Below are positions 41,222 to 51,000 of a stretch of DNA of 64,000 nt, one piece after another. A program made the position numbers and the translations under genes. The stretch's first letter is position 1. Each line of letters starts with the position of its first letter. Location of the stretch: NCBI RefSeq assembly GCF_022346925.1, contig NZ_JAKRNJ010000006.1, positions 124,001-188,000 of the forward strand, in the 5' to 3' direction. This DNA comes from Microvirga sp. ACRRW. GTDB lineage: Bacteria; Pseudomonadota; Alphaproteobacteria; Rhizobiales; Beijerinckiaceae. A model generated the notes under the pieces. That model did not search any database. It saw only the letters and a list, made by a program, of their open reading frames with translations, and had not been told where the DNA came from.

Positions 41222-41887
41222 ATGGCCCTGTCTCCCGACGATACCATCACTATTACGCCCGAGATCCTGCTCAAGGCCTATGCCGCAGGCATCTTCCCCA
41301 TGGCCGAGGATGCGGACGACCCCTCCATTTTCTGGGTCGAGCCGCGCGAGCGGGGCATCATCCCCCTCGACGGCTTTCATGTGCCGAAGCGCCTGGCCCG
41401 CACGATCCGCTCCGACGAGTTCGAGATTCGGGTCGACCACGATTTCGATGCGGTGATCGCCGGCTGCGCCGCGCCTGCCGCCGACAGGGAAAAGACCTGG
41501 ATCAACCGGCGCATCCGGGATCTCTACGGCCAGCTGTTCGATGCTGGCTTCTGCCACACGGTCGAGGTTTATCGCGAGGGTCAGCTGGTGGGTGGCCTCT
41601 ACGGAGTCCGGCTGAAAGGCGCGTTCTTCGGCGAGAGCATGTTCCATACGGAGCGCGACGCCTCGAAGATCGCTCTCGTCCACCTCGTCGCCCGGCTCAA
41701 GCGTGGGGGCTTCACCCTTCTCGACACGCAGTTCGTGACCCCTCACCTCGCCCAATTCGGCGCCGTCGAGGTTCCCCGGCGCAGCTACAAGCAGATCCTG
41801 CGCGCGGCCCTGGAGCATGAGGGCGACTGGCATGTCTGGCCACGGGGCCAAAACGTACGCGGCGAGGACGTTCTCGCCGCGATCTAG
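41222..41887 (+). CDS. aat: Leucyl/phenylalanyl-tRNA-protein transferase
   Basis: A 221-residue enzyme that adds Leu or Phe to proteins with N-terminal Arg or Lys, marking them for ClpSP (N-degron pathway). Family signatures are present: [31 protein letters not shown] N-terminal region, [28 protein letters not shown] and [16 protein letters not shown]. Length is typical. It converges on the DUF2155 gene, with 6 bp between stops. Confidence 0.96.
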   Translation: MALSPDDTITITPEILLKAYAAGIFPMAEDADDPSIFWVEPRERGIIPLDGFHVPKRLARTIRSDEFEIRVDHDFDAVIAGCAAPAADREKTWINRRIRDLYGQLFDAGFCHTVEVYREGQLVGGLYGVRLKGAFFGESMFHTERDASKIALVHLVARLKRGGFTLLDTQFVTPHLAQFGAVEVPRRSYKQILRAALEHEGDWHVWPRGQNVRGEDVLAAI

Positions 41888-41893
41888 TACGCC

Positions 41894-42505
41894 TCAGCGA
41901 TCGGTATTGATAAGCGGCGCGTTGCGGTTGAAGTCCCGGCTGGGCCGCTGGGCCGGTCTCTGCTGAGGCGCCGCATTCAGCGGGGGCGCAGGCGGCAGAG
42001 GTTGTGCGGCGCCGGAGGGCTCCATGATATTGCCTGGCCGTCCAGCCTCCGCAGGCGTGCGCTGCGCGGTCGGCTCGATGGGCGGCAGCTCTTCCGGGGC
42101 TTCCTTCGGCTCTGCGATCACTTCCGTGCCGCCTTTGCAGTCCACGAGCCAAATATCATAGACCGGGTGCTCAATGCCGTGCAGGCCCGGGCTTGCCGCG
42201 AACATCCAACCGGAGAACACCTTGCGGGAGGCGCCATCCGTGCCGGTTTCCTCTACCTCGACGAAGGATGTGGTGTTCGGGGCCTCTGTGGGCGGCTTGG
42301 TGTAGCAGACGCGCGGCGTCATCTGAAGAGCACCGAACTGCACCGTCTCATCGACCTTCACCTCGAACGAGACGATGCGCCCGGTGATCTTGTCGAGCCC
42401 GGAGAAGACCGCCGTCGGATTCTTGATTCTGTCCGCCTGGGCTGCGCCTGCCGTGCCGATGATCGATGCAAGCACCAGAGCGGCCCGCGTCCATCCAAAC
42501 TTCAT
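41894..42505 (-). CDS. DUF2155 exported protein
   Basis: A 203-residue predicted periplasmic protein. A signal peptide (MKFGWTRAALVLASIIGTAGAAQA) is followed by the DUF2155 domain at about 25-130: AVFSGLDKITGRIVSFEVKVDETVQFGALQ, the cysteine in RVCYTKPP and VFSGWMFAASPGLHGIEHPVYDIWLVDC. A Pro/Ala-rich tail follows. The function is unknown, but the gene is widely conserved in alphaproteobacteria near aat and NDUFA12. The frame opens at 42571; ATG 42505 has CAGGA upstream and starts the signal peptide. Confidence 0.88.
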   Translation of the reverse strand: MKFGWTRAALVLASIIGTAGAAQADRIKNPTAVFSGLDKITGRIVSFEVKVDETVQFGALQMTPRVCYTKPPTEAPNTTSFVEVEETGTDGASRKVFSGWMFAASPGLHGIEHPVYDIWLVDCKGGTEVIAEPKEAPEELPPIEPTAQRTPAEAGRPGNIMEPSGAAQPLPPAPPLNAAPQQRPAQRPSRDFNRNAPLINTDR

Positions 42506-42663
42506 GATTCCTGATCCACGCCTTCTTGCCCGGCCGGACACGGCCGTTCTCATACGGACACGCGTTAACATGCCAACCGTGTTGGAAAAAGGGCGATGAG
42601 AAGGAAAGCTTGGCCGCTGGGGCGGCGATAGGATAAAATTACACCTCTCATCGAGGATTCCGC

Positions 42664-43992
42664 ATGCCGTCGCTTCACCGCTCTCTTTTGACGATCCTTC
42701 TGCTCGCCCTGCCCTTGCAGGCCCAGGGCGCGGAACTGGCGCGCCGCGCCTTCGTGGGAATCAGCATGGCTTCCGTGCCGGAGGCCATGCGTGCCGGGGG
42801 CCTTGTTCCCACAGGAGAAGGATTGCTGATCGAGCGCGTGATTCCCGGCTCCACGGCAGAAAAGGCCGGGTTGCAAGCGAAGGACATCCTTCTGAAGCTC
42901 GACCAGGCTCCCGTCCGCTCATCCGCCGACGTGATCGGCGCCGTCCGCAGGAAGCGCGCGGGCGACAGCGTGTCTCTCTCACTCGTCCGCGACGGCAAGG
43001 TTTTTGAACAGCAGGTCACCCTCATCGGTTTTCCGCCGGAATCGTCCTCCGATTACGAGACCCTCTACGAGGCCGTCGAATCCGGAGGAGCCTTGCGCCG
43101 CGCCATCGTCACGAAGCCGAAGGGCGAGGAGCGACGCCCCGCCGTTCTGTTCGTGGGCGGCATCGGCTGCTACAGCATCGATTATCCCTTCGATCAGAAG
43201 ACCCCCTATCGCCAGATCCTCGCGGACCTGACCCGCGAAGGCTTCGCCACCATGCGGGTGGAAAAGACCGGCATGGGCGACAGCATGGGCGAGGCCTGTG
43301 CAACGGCCGATCTCGACACGGAAGTGGCAGGCTATGTGGCAGGCCTTAACGCCCTGAAAAGCAAGCCCTACGTCGACCCCGAGAAGGTGTTCATCCTCGG
43401 CCACAGCATCGGCGGCATCGTCGGCCCGCTTGTTGCGGAAAAGGTCCCCGTGCGCGGCCTTGCGGTTGCAGAAACCGTCGGCAGCACATGGTTCGAGTAT
43501 GAGCTGATCAACCGCCGCCGCCAGCTCAAGATGGAGGGCATGCCGCTTGCCAAGATCGGCGCGCAGATGCAGCTCAAGCAATGGTGCATGCATCACTTGC
43601 TGATCGAGAAAACACCGCGCGCGCAGATTCTGGAAAAGCGCCCCGCCTGCGCGGAAGAGATGAAGATCCCCTCCTCCGACGCCTATCTGCAGCAGATCGC
43701 TGCCATCAACTACGCGGACCTCTGGACGCGTCTGAAGCCCGACACTCTCGTGATTTATGGAAGCGCGGATTTCATCACCAGCGCCGAAGAGCATCACGAG
43801 ATCGTATCCGCGATCAACGCGGTCCGTCCGGGCGCAGCAACCTATGTGGAGATCCCCGACATGGATCACTCGTTCTACCGCATGAAGGATCAGGATGAGA
43901 GCTTCCGCATGCGCCGCGCGGAAGAGGAAGGCGAAACGCATCCGAATGTAGCACGCATCATCGCCGAGTGGCTGAAAGCCAAAGCCAGATAA
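42664..43992 (+). CDS. Exported PDZ-alpha/beta-hydrolase fusion protein
   Basis: A 442-residue predicted periplasmic protein. After a signal peptide (to about QAQGA) there is a PDZ domain at about 30-120 (GLLIERVIPGSTAEKAGLQAKDILLKLD), then an alpha/beta hydrolase from about 140. The nucleophile is in LGHSIGGIVG near residue 245, an acid candidate in YGSADFITSAEE and the histidine in MDHSFYRM. The hydrolase resembles esterase/peptidase families such as S9-like hydrolases. Four or more cysteines occur. I recognise no named family; the PDZ may recruit a substrate or partner. Confidence 0.8.
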   Translation: MPSLHRSLLTILLLALPLQAQGAELARRAFVGISMASVPEAMRAGGLVPTGEGLLIERVIPGSTAEKAGLQAKDILLKLDQAPVRSSADVIGAVRRKRAGDSVSLSLVRDGKVFEQQVTLIGFPPESSSDYETLYEAVESGGALRRAIVTKPKGEERRPAVLFVGGIGCYSIDYPFDQKTPYRQILADLTREGFATMRVEKTGMGDSMGEACATADLDTEVAGYVAGLNALKSKPYVDPEKVFILGHSIGGIVGPLVAEKVPVRGLAVAETVGSTWFEYELINRRRQLKMEGMPLAKIGAQMQLKQWCMHHLLIEKTPRAQILEKRPACAEEMKIPSSDAYLQQIAAINYADLWTRLKPDTLVIYGSADFITSAEEHHEIVSAINAVRPGAATYVEIPDMDHSFYRMKDQDESFRMRRAEEEGETHPNVARIIAEWLKAKAR

Positions 43993-44013
43993 AATCGTGC
44001 GGCTATAGGAAGA

Positions 44014-44235
44014 TCAGCCCCGCTCGAACGGATCGGGCGCGGGCTCCTTCATGGCATCGCCCGCCTTCTCCCGCTTCTCGTAATGCGCCGTCGAGCAGGC
44101 GGCCGAGCACAGAAGGCCGCGGTCCGACCAATAGGACGGACCGTTCTCGATCTTGCCTGCGTGATACGCAAAATCGGTGTGGCCATAAGGACGGCCACAC
44201 TCGACACAGGTGCGGTTCTGCGGCCTGTTGAGCAT
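44014..44235 (-). CDS. 73-residue zinc-ribbon-like protein
   Basis: A small protein with two metal-ligand-like pairs, CVECG near residue 10 and CSAAC near 43, and His residues between them, suggesting a treble-clef or zinc-ribbon fold. The C-terminus is charged. It starts 2 bp after the DUF6165 gene stop, so it is probably co-translated. No function is recognised. Confidence 0.62.
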   Translation of the reverse strand: MLNRPQNRTCVECGRPYGHTDFAYHAGKIENGPSYWSDRGLLCSAACSTAHYEKREKAGDAMKEPAPDPFERG

Positions 44236-44237
44236 GC

Positions 44238-46922
44238 TTATCCCTTGTAGGACTTTTCTTCGGTGATCGTGGAGCCCGTCGAGCGATCGATCTCCTTCTT
44301 GAGCGCGGCCCGTCGGTCGTTGGTCACATAGACCTTCCGAGCCAACGACACGAACTCCGCACCGAAATCACCGCGCTTCTCGTGCTCGCGCAACAGATCC
44401 TCGACATCCCAGAGAGCTTCGTTGACCTGGCGCAGCTCCTTCATCTTCATGTCGATGAAGGGACCGTTCAGGCCTCGCTTGGAGCGGATCTCCGTCAGAA
44501 GAGCAAGTTCCCTTTTGACATTGGCCACTTTGGCGGGATCGGCGATGCGCGCCTCCTTGATGCCGAGGATCGTCATCTTGTCGATCAGCTCGCCATCGGA
44601 AACCGGCGCCATCAACGGCTCCGCGTTCACGGTGCTTTGTCCGAGCCTGCTCCGGATATCCTGGGCGCATTGCATCACGGCATCCGACCAGTCGCCTTCC
44701 TTCACGTGGCGATAAAGCCGCGTGTTGGGATACCAGACATTGTCCTGCCGGGGCGGGGCAAGCCAGCGCCAATCCGCATCCGGATTCCAGAGAAGCAGGC
44801 TCACCGGCCGTCCGAGAGCGCCGGCCAGATGAGCAAGAGATGTATCGACCGACACGATCAGATCGAGATTCTCCATGACCGCAGCGGAATCGAGGAAGGC
44901 GTCCGGACCGGCATCGAAATCCGGACCGAGCCGTTCGATCTTATCGCGGAACGAACAGGTGTCGATCTGCTCCTCGCCGAAGCCCTTTTGCAGGCTGACC
45001 AGGCGCACGCCGTCGATGGCGGCGAGAGGCGCCAGCTGTTCCAGAGGGATGGAGCGCTTGTTGTCGGCCGAGTAAGCGGGGTTGCCCTGCCAGGCAATAC
45101 CGATCCGGAAGCCCTGCGTTCCGATCCGCTCACGCCAGCGCGCCACGCGCGCGGGGTCCGCCTTCAGATAGGGCACATACCGGACATATTCCTCCGGCGG
45201 CGTGCCGAGCGCCCTCGGCAGATCTCCGATGGCGGTCCAGGCCTCCAGATAATCCATCGCGCCCTTGGGCTCGGACGTGATCTCGATAGGCAGCCCCATG
45301 GTGCGGATGAGAGCGCAAAGAGCCGGCTTGTTGTTCAGAACAACGCAGGTCTCGATGCCGCGCTTCGCAAGATCGGCCAGGAAGCGGCAGAACAGGATGG
45401 TGTCGCCTGCGCCCTGCTCGTCGAGCACGATGAGCTTCTTCGGCGCGGGACCGCCGAGCCATCGCGGCAGCTCGATCCTTTCGCCGCCCCTGTTGAACGC
45501 CACCTTGGGCGGGTCGTCCATCATGTCCAGCCGCCAGCTATAAGCCTCCCAGGCTGTGTCCCATTGCTCGCGCATGAACAGGCCGTACAGAAGACCCCAT
45601 TTCGCGTTCTTGTCGACGGGGTTCGACAGGCGAACGAAGTTGTAAAGCACGTTGGCCGCGTCGTAATTGCCTCTCTTCTGCTCACGCTTGGCGAGACGCT
45701 TCAGCTCTTCGAGTTGCGCCGCATTCGGACTGTTGAAGGTCGGCTCCGACAGCGTGACGGGTGCAGCATCGTCCGGGTTGGGACCGTTGTTGATGTCCTC
45801 GATAGCCTTCGCAACCGGCTGAGACCAGTCGCCGTCTTGAGATTGGCGATAAATATTCATGCTTGGATACCAAACCGTATTTTGCCGGGAGGGCGCGAGC
45901 CAGCGCCAATCGGCGGATGAATGAGACAAGAGAAGCTTTACCGGCCGCCCGAGAGCACCGGCCAAATGAGCGATGGAGGTGTCGACCGCCACGATCATGT
46001 CGAGGCTCTCCATGACCGCAGCGGAATCGAGGAACGCGTCCGGACCGGCATCGAAATCCGGACCGAGCCGTTCGATCTTGTCGCGGAACGAGCAGGTGTC
46101 GATTTGCTCTCCGCCGAAGCCCTTCTGCAGGCTGATCAGGCGTACGCCGTCGATGGCGGCGAGAGGCGCCAGCTGCTCCAGAGGCATGGAACGATGGGCA
46201 TCTCCCGGATTGATTCTGCTGCCCTGCCAAACAATCCCGATGCGGCGCCCGTGCGTTCCGATCCGTTCGCGCCAGCGCGCCACGCGCGCGGGGTCCGCCT
46301 TCAGATAGGGCACGCGGCGGGCATATTGGTCTGCCGGCAGGTCCAGGGCACCCGGCAGATCCGCCATGGCGGTCCAAGCCTGAATGCCCTTAAGCGATGC
46401 CTGAAAATCCGATATGATCTTGACCGGCAAGCCCATGGTGCCGATCAAGGCACCCATGTCCGGCTTGTCGTCGTGCTTGGCACTGATAAAGGCGTAGGTC
46501 TCGACGCCTCTCTCAACGAGATCCGCCAGGAACCGGCTGAACATGATGGTGTCGCCGGCACCCTGCTCATCGAGCACGACGAGCTTCTTAGGCAGTTCGC
46601 CGCCGGTCCAGCGAGGCAGCTCCACGGTTTGCCCGTTGCGCTGGAAACTCAGCTTCGGCGCCTTGGGCATAATGTGCCAGCGCCATGCATAGGCGTCCCA
46701 GGCAGCCTTCCATTCCTCAAGCATGAACAGGATACGGACAATATCCCATTGCGCGTTCGTATCGCCCGAGCGTGCCGGCCCCAGGGCTTCGCGAAGCGCA
46801 TTGGCCATGCCGTGATTGCCCCGGCCCTGCTCTCGGTCGGCAATGCGCTTCAGCGCATCGAGTTGCGCATCGCTCGGAACAGGAAGACGCTGTTCGCCTG
46901 TAACGTTGCTGTCTGAGGGCAT
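44238..46922 (-). CDS. Tandemly duplicated glycosyltransferase-like/TPR protein with C-terminal DUF6165
   Basis: An 894-residue cytoplasmic protein in three parts. Residues about 18-385 and 397-765 are two copies of one module: TPR-like helices (RIADREQGRGNHGMANAL), then a GT-B-like region with VLDEQGAGDTI, RRIGIVWQGS and VAVDTSIAHLAGALGRPV, as in heptosyltransferase-like proteins. Residues about 770-890 resemble DUF6165 (SDGELIDKMTILGIKEARI). DUF6165 proteins occur in polysaccharide and glycan settings, but the reaction is unknown. The two modules are close to identical over long stretches at DNA level, offset 1137 bp, so the duplication is recent or homogenised. Confidence 0.8.
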   Translation of the reverse strand: MPSDSNVTGEQRLPVPSDAQLDALKRIADREQGRGNHGMANALREALGPARSGDTNAQWDIVRILFMLEEWKAAWDAYAWRWHIMPKAPKLSFQRNGQTVELPRWTGGELPKKLVVLDEQGAGDTIMFSRFLADLVERGVETYAFISAKHDDKPDMGALIGTMGLPVKIISDFQASLKGIQAWTAMADLPGALDLPADQYARRVPYLKADPARVARWRERIGTHGRRIGIVWQGSRINPGDAHRSMPLEQLAPLAAIDGVRLISLQKGFGGEQIDTCSFRDKIERLGPDFDAGPDAFLDSAAVMESLDMIVAVDTSIAHLAGALGRPVKLLLSHSSADWRWLAPSRQNTVWYPSMNIYRQSQDGDWSQPVAKAIEDINNGPNPDDAAPVTLSEPTFNSPNAAQLEELKRLAKREQKRGNYDAANVLYNFVRLSNPVDKNAKWGLLYGLFMREQWDTAWEAYSWRLDMMDDPPKVAFNRGGERIELPRWLGGPAPKKLIVLDEQGAGDTILFCRFLADLAKRGIETCVVLNNKPALCALIRTMGLPIEITSEPKGAMDYLEAWTAIGDLPRALGTPPEEYVRYVPYLKADPARVARWRERIGTQGFRIGIAWQGNPAYSADNKRSIPLEQLAPLAAIDGVRLVSLQKGFGEEQIDTCSFRDKIERLGPDFDAGPDAFLDSAAVMENLDLIVSVDTSLAHLAGALGRPVSLLLWNPDADWRWLAPPRQDNVWYPNTRLYRHVKEGDWSDAVMQCAQDIRSRLGQSTVNAEPLMAPVSDGELIDKMTILGIKEARIADPAKVANVKRELALLTEIRSKRGLNGPFIDMKMKELRQVNEALWDVEDLLREHEKRGDFGAEFVSLARKVYVTNDRRAALKKEIDRSTGSTITEEKSYKG

Positions 46923-46947
46923 GGCTGGCTATAGCTTTGGGATGGTC

Positions 46948-47361
46948 TTACTCGCCGGGTGTCCAGGGAACGTAGTCGCCAGTGGCGGCTGGGCGCTGGC
47001 CTGTCGAGAGCTGGGAGCCCTGCGGACGATAGGCGTAAGGCGTGCCGGTCATGTTGGGGAGATGAGTCTTCTCCCAGGAGCGGGCCGTGTAGCTCTCCTC
47101 GCTCGGGGCCACGTCGCCGTTGTGGCAAAGCCAGGCGCGCCAGCCGGGAGGCACGCGGGAGGCATCGGCATCGCCGTTATAGATGACCCAGCGGCGCTCG
47201 GCCCCCACATTCGAGTCGATGGGGGTCGCTTGAGTGTAGCGGTAGTACTTGTTGCCGAACTCGTCCTGGCCCACGAACTGGCCCTTGCGCCAGGTAAAGA
47301 ATCGCGTGCCGAGGGTCTGTCCATTCCACCAGGTAAAGAACTGAGCCAAAAAGGTTTTCAT
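46948..47361 (-). CDS. NADH:ubiquinone oxidoreductase accessory subunit, NDUFA12 family
   Basis: A 137-residue homologue of the mitochondrial complex I subunit NDUFA12 (B17.2), conserved in alphaproteobacteria. It shows TWRKGQFVGQDEFGNKYYR, ERRWVIYNGDADASRVPPGW and a C-terminal YRPQGSQL-type end. The frame is open far upstream (to 47625), but homologues begin near ATG 47361 (MKTFLAQFFTWW). It lies 25 bp upstream of the DUF6165 gene on the same strand and divergent from nrdJ. Confidence 0.92.
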   Translation of the reverse strand: MKTFLAQFFTWWNGQTLGTRFFTWRKGQFVGQDEFGNKYYRYTQATPIDSNVGAERRWVIYNGDADASRVPPGWRAWLCHNGDVAPSEESYTARSWEKTHLPNMTGTPYAYRPQGSQLSTGQRPAATGDYVPWTPGE

Positions 47362-47707
47362 CGCTACCGCCGAGGGGGTTCTCAAAGTTGCGCGGAATAT
47401 GACTTTTGAGCGCCGCGAAGTCCAGCTTTTCCGCTGCGAAAGCCGCAACTGATTCTCGATTGATTCTTCTTGGGCGATTCTGAGGCGGTTTTTCCCGGAT
47501 TCACGGGATTTTGCCGCTTGAGCCGGCTTTTTGACCCCCCCTCCCTTCCCTATGGGAAATTGATGCGCCGGCACAACATTTGGGGTCTCTTGTGGGTGGC
47601 AAAAACGCAAATCTGAGCCGGCCAAGTTTGACCGTTTGAAAAGTCGAATTTGGATTCTGAGAGGAGTCTCTGAGGCTTAGCCACTTTTCCACATTGTTAA
47701 CACTTGC

Positions 47708-47723
47708 CCACTATATATAGTCG
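47708..47723. promoter_or_regulatory. NrdR box 1
   Basis: CCACTATATATAGTCG contains the palindrome CTATATATAG, an exact match to the core CWATATATWG of the NrdR repressor consensus. It lies about 315 bp before the nrdJ start. Confidence 0.75.
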
Positions 47724-47738
47724 GAACAGAAACGTTCG

Positions 47739-47754
47739 GCACAAGTTCTTGACG
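47739..47754. promoter_or_regulatory. NrdR box 2 (degenerate)
   Basis: GCACAAGTTCTTGACG matches the NrdR core at 7 of 10 positions. Its centre lies exactly 31 bp from that of box 1, leaving a 15-bp spacer, the usual spacing of paired NrdR boxes. The spacing is the main support. Confidence 0.55.
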
Positions 47755-48036
47755 TAAGGCTCGCATCACGACTAGCTTGCCGGGGTTCCGATCCGAGACC
47801 GGCGACCGGCCCGAAAGGGAGGTCGAAATCTCCCCCGAGTGAGCGTTCCAGAGTCCGTGGCAAGTTGCTTGCCGCGTGAGCTGTGGCGTCTGGAGGGAGA
47901 CCGTAACTCGGGCGTGGTGCGTGTGGCGATCCGCAAAACGGATCGTTGGGGTATCGAAAAACTTTTTGGGGCTGAAAGCCACAGGGGCAACTTGTGGCGA
48001 CGGGGACGTTTGTCCCCAAACTTGAGGATTTACAAG

Positions 48037-51000
48037 ATGCGGATCGAGCGGCGCTATACCAAGTCTGGCCAGTCGCCTTATTCCTCCCTCGCCTTCCGGC
48101 TCGCCACGAGCGAGATCCGCAATCCGGACGGGTCGATCGTCTTTAAGCTTGAGAACATCGAAGTGCCGGAAACCTGGAGCCAGGTGGCCTCGGACGTTCT
48201 CGCTCAGAAGTACTTCCGCAAGGCCGGCGTTCCGGCTCACCTGAAGAAGGTCGAGGAGAACGACGTTCCTTCCTGGCTGTGGCGCTCCGTGCCCGACGAG
48301 GCCAAGCTCGCCAAGCTTCCGGAAGACAAGCGCTTCGGCTCTGAGATCTCCTCCAAGCAGGTCTTCGACCGTCTCGCCGGCTGCTGGACCTATTGGGGCT
48401 GGAAGGGCGGCTATTTCTCCTCCGAGGAAGACGCCCAGACCTTCTATGACGAGCTGCGCTTCATGCTCGCCAACCAGATGGTGGCGCCGAACTCGCCGCA
48501 ATGGTTCAACACCGGCCTGCACTGGGCCTACGGCATCGACGGCCCCGGCCAGGGCCACTATTACGTGGACTACAAGACCGGCAAGCTGACGAAGTCGAAG
48601 TCGTCCTACGAGCATCCGCAGCCGCATGCCTGCTTCATCCAGGGCGTCGAGGACGACCTGGTGAACGAAGGCGGCATCATGGACCTGTGGGTCCGCGAGG
48701 CGCGCCTGTTCAAGTACGGCTCGGGCACCGGCTCAAACTTCTCCAACCTCCGTGGCGAGGGCGAGAAGCTCTCCGGCGGCGGCCGTTCCTCGGGCCTCAT
48801 GTCCTTCCTCAAGATCGGCGACCGCGCTGCGGGCGCGATCAAGTCGGGCGGCACCACCCGCCGCGCGGCGAAGATGGTCGTGGTCGATGTCGATCACCCG
48901 GATATCGAGAGCTACATCGACTGGAAGGTGAAGGAAGAGCAGAAGGTCGCGGCCCTCGTCGCCGGCTCCAAGCTCGCTTCCAAGCACCTCAAGGCCATCA
49001 TGAAGGCCTGCGTGAACTGCGAGGCTCCTGGCGACGCCTGCTTCGATCCGGAGAAGAACCCGGCTCTGAAGAAGGAGATCAAGATGGCGCGCCGGGTCAT
49101 GATCCCGGACAACTACATCAAGCGCGTCATCCAGTTCGCGAAGCAGGGCTACACGGATATCGACTTCCCGGTCTACGACACCGATTGGGACTCGGAAGCC
49201 TATCTCACGGTCTCCGGCCAGAACTCGAACAACTCCGTCTCCGTGACGGACGACTTCCTGCGCGCTGTCGAGAACGACGGCGACTGGAAGCTCACGGCGC
49301 GTAAGGACGGCAAGGTCATCAAGACCCTCAAGGCCCGCGACCTGTGGGAGCAGATCGGCCATGCCGCCTGGGCCTCCGCCGATCCCGGCCTGCACTTCAA
49401 CACCACCATGAACGACTGGCACACCAGCCCCGCCGGTGGCCGCATCCGGGCGTCGAACCCGTGCTCGGAATACATGTTCCTGGACGACACGGCGTGCAAC
49501 CTTGCCTCTGCGAACCTGCTGCAGTTCTTCGACCGCGCCGCGCACAAGTTCGACGCGGACTCGTTCGAACATGCCTGCCGCCTCTGGACCGTGGTGCTCG
49601 AAATCTCGGTGATGATGGCGCAGTTCCCGTCGAAGGAAATCGCGCAGCTCTCCTACGAGTACCGCACCCTCGGCCTCGGCTATGCCAATATCGGCGGCCT
49701 GCTCATGACCATGGGCCTGCCCTACGATAGCGATGCGGGCCGTGCTCTCGGCGGCGCGCTCACCGCCATCATGACCGGCGTGTCCTATGCCACCTCCGCC
49801 GAGATGGCGGGCGAGCTGGGCGCGTTCCCGAACTACAAGGCCAATGCCAAGTCGATGCTGCGCGTGATCCGCAATCACCGCCGCGCGGCCCATGGCGAAG
49901 CCACGGGTTACGAAGGTCTCTCGGTCAACCCGGTTCCGCTCGATCACGCTTCCTGCCCCGATCAGGACCTCGTCGCTCACGCCAAGCGCGCCTGGGATCA
50001 GGCCCTCGAGCTCGGCGAGAAGAACGGCTACCGCAACGCCCAGTCCACCGTCATCGCGCCCACCGGCACGATCGGCCTCGTGATGGATTGCGACACCACC
50101 GGCATCGAGCCCGACTTCGCTCTCGTGAAGTTCAAGAAGCTCGCCGGCGGCGGCTACTTCAAGATCATCAACCGCGCCGTGCCGGATGCGCTTCGCGCGC
50201 TGGGCTACCGTGAATCCGAGATCGCCGAGATCGAGGCCTATGCGGTCGGCCACGGTTCCATGAAGCAGGCGCCCGCCATCAACCCGGGCTCGCTCGGCGC
50301 GAAGGGCTTCACGCAGGACAAGATCGACGCCGTCGAGAAGGGCCTCAAGTCCGCCTTCGACATCAAGTTCGTCTTCAACCGCTGGACGCTCGGCGAGGAC
50401 TTCCTCACCGGCGCGCTCAAAGTCCCGGCCGAGAAGCTCAACGATCCGTCCTTCGACCTGCTCTCGTTCCTCGGCTACTCGAAGGCCGATATCGAGGCCG
50501 CGAACATCCACATCTGCGGTGCGATGACGCTTGAAGGTGCCCCGCACCTGAAGGTGGAGCATTACGCGGTGTTCGATTGCGCCAATCCGTGCGGCAAGAT
50601 CGGCAAGCGTTATCTCTCGGTCGAAAGCCACATCCGCATGATGGCGGCGGCGCAGCCCTTCATCTCGGGCGCGATCTCCAAGACCATCAACATGCCCAAC
50701 GACGCCACCGTCGAGGATTGCAAGAACGCCTACATGCTCTCCTGGCAGCTGGCGCTGAAGGCCAACGCCCTCTACCGCGACGGCTCCAAGCTCTCGCAGC
50801 CGCTGAACTCGGCCCTCATCTCCGACGAGGACGAGGATGCGGAGGACGCAGCCGAGGCCATCGCCGCCATGCCCGCAGCCGCCAAGGCAGCCCACGTGTC
50901 GGAAAAGATCGTGGAGAAGGTTGTCGAGCGGATCGTCGCGATGCGCGAGCGCGAGAAGATGCCCGACCGCCGCAAAGGCTACACCCAGAAGGCCGTCGTC

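Larger units (their letters stand above)
47362..48036. other. 675-bp divergent control region and nrdJ leader
   Basis: No gene is supported here, although frames remain open into both neighbours. It holds a pair of NrdR-like boxes (47708-47754) and then a G+C-rich stretch able to form several hairpins: GGGAGGT/ATCTCCC near 47817-47833, GCCACA/TGTGGC at 47978-47998 and GGGGAC/GTCCCC at 48002-48017, just before the nrdJ ribosome-binding site. The section 47440-47640 is A+T-richer with no recognised element. Confidence 0.6.

Noticed and set aside
47755..48036. Cobalamin riboswitch upstream of the B12-dependent reductase
   Set aside because: I looked for the B12 box (AGYCMGGAGACCKGCC type) and the conserved upstream core. 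GGAGGGAGACCG near 47897 is only a superficial resemblance and the rest is missing.
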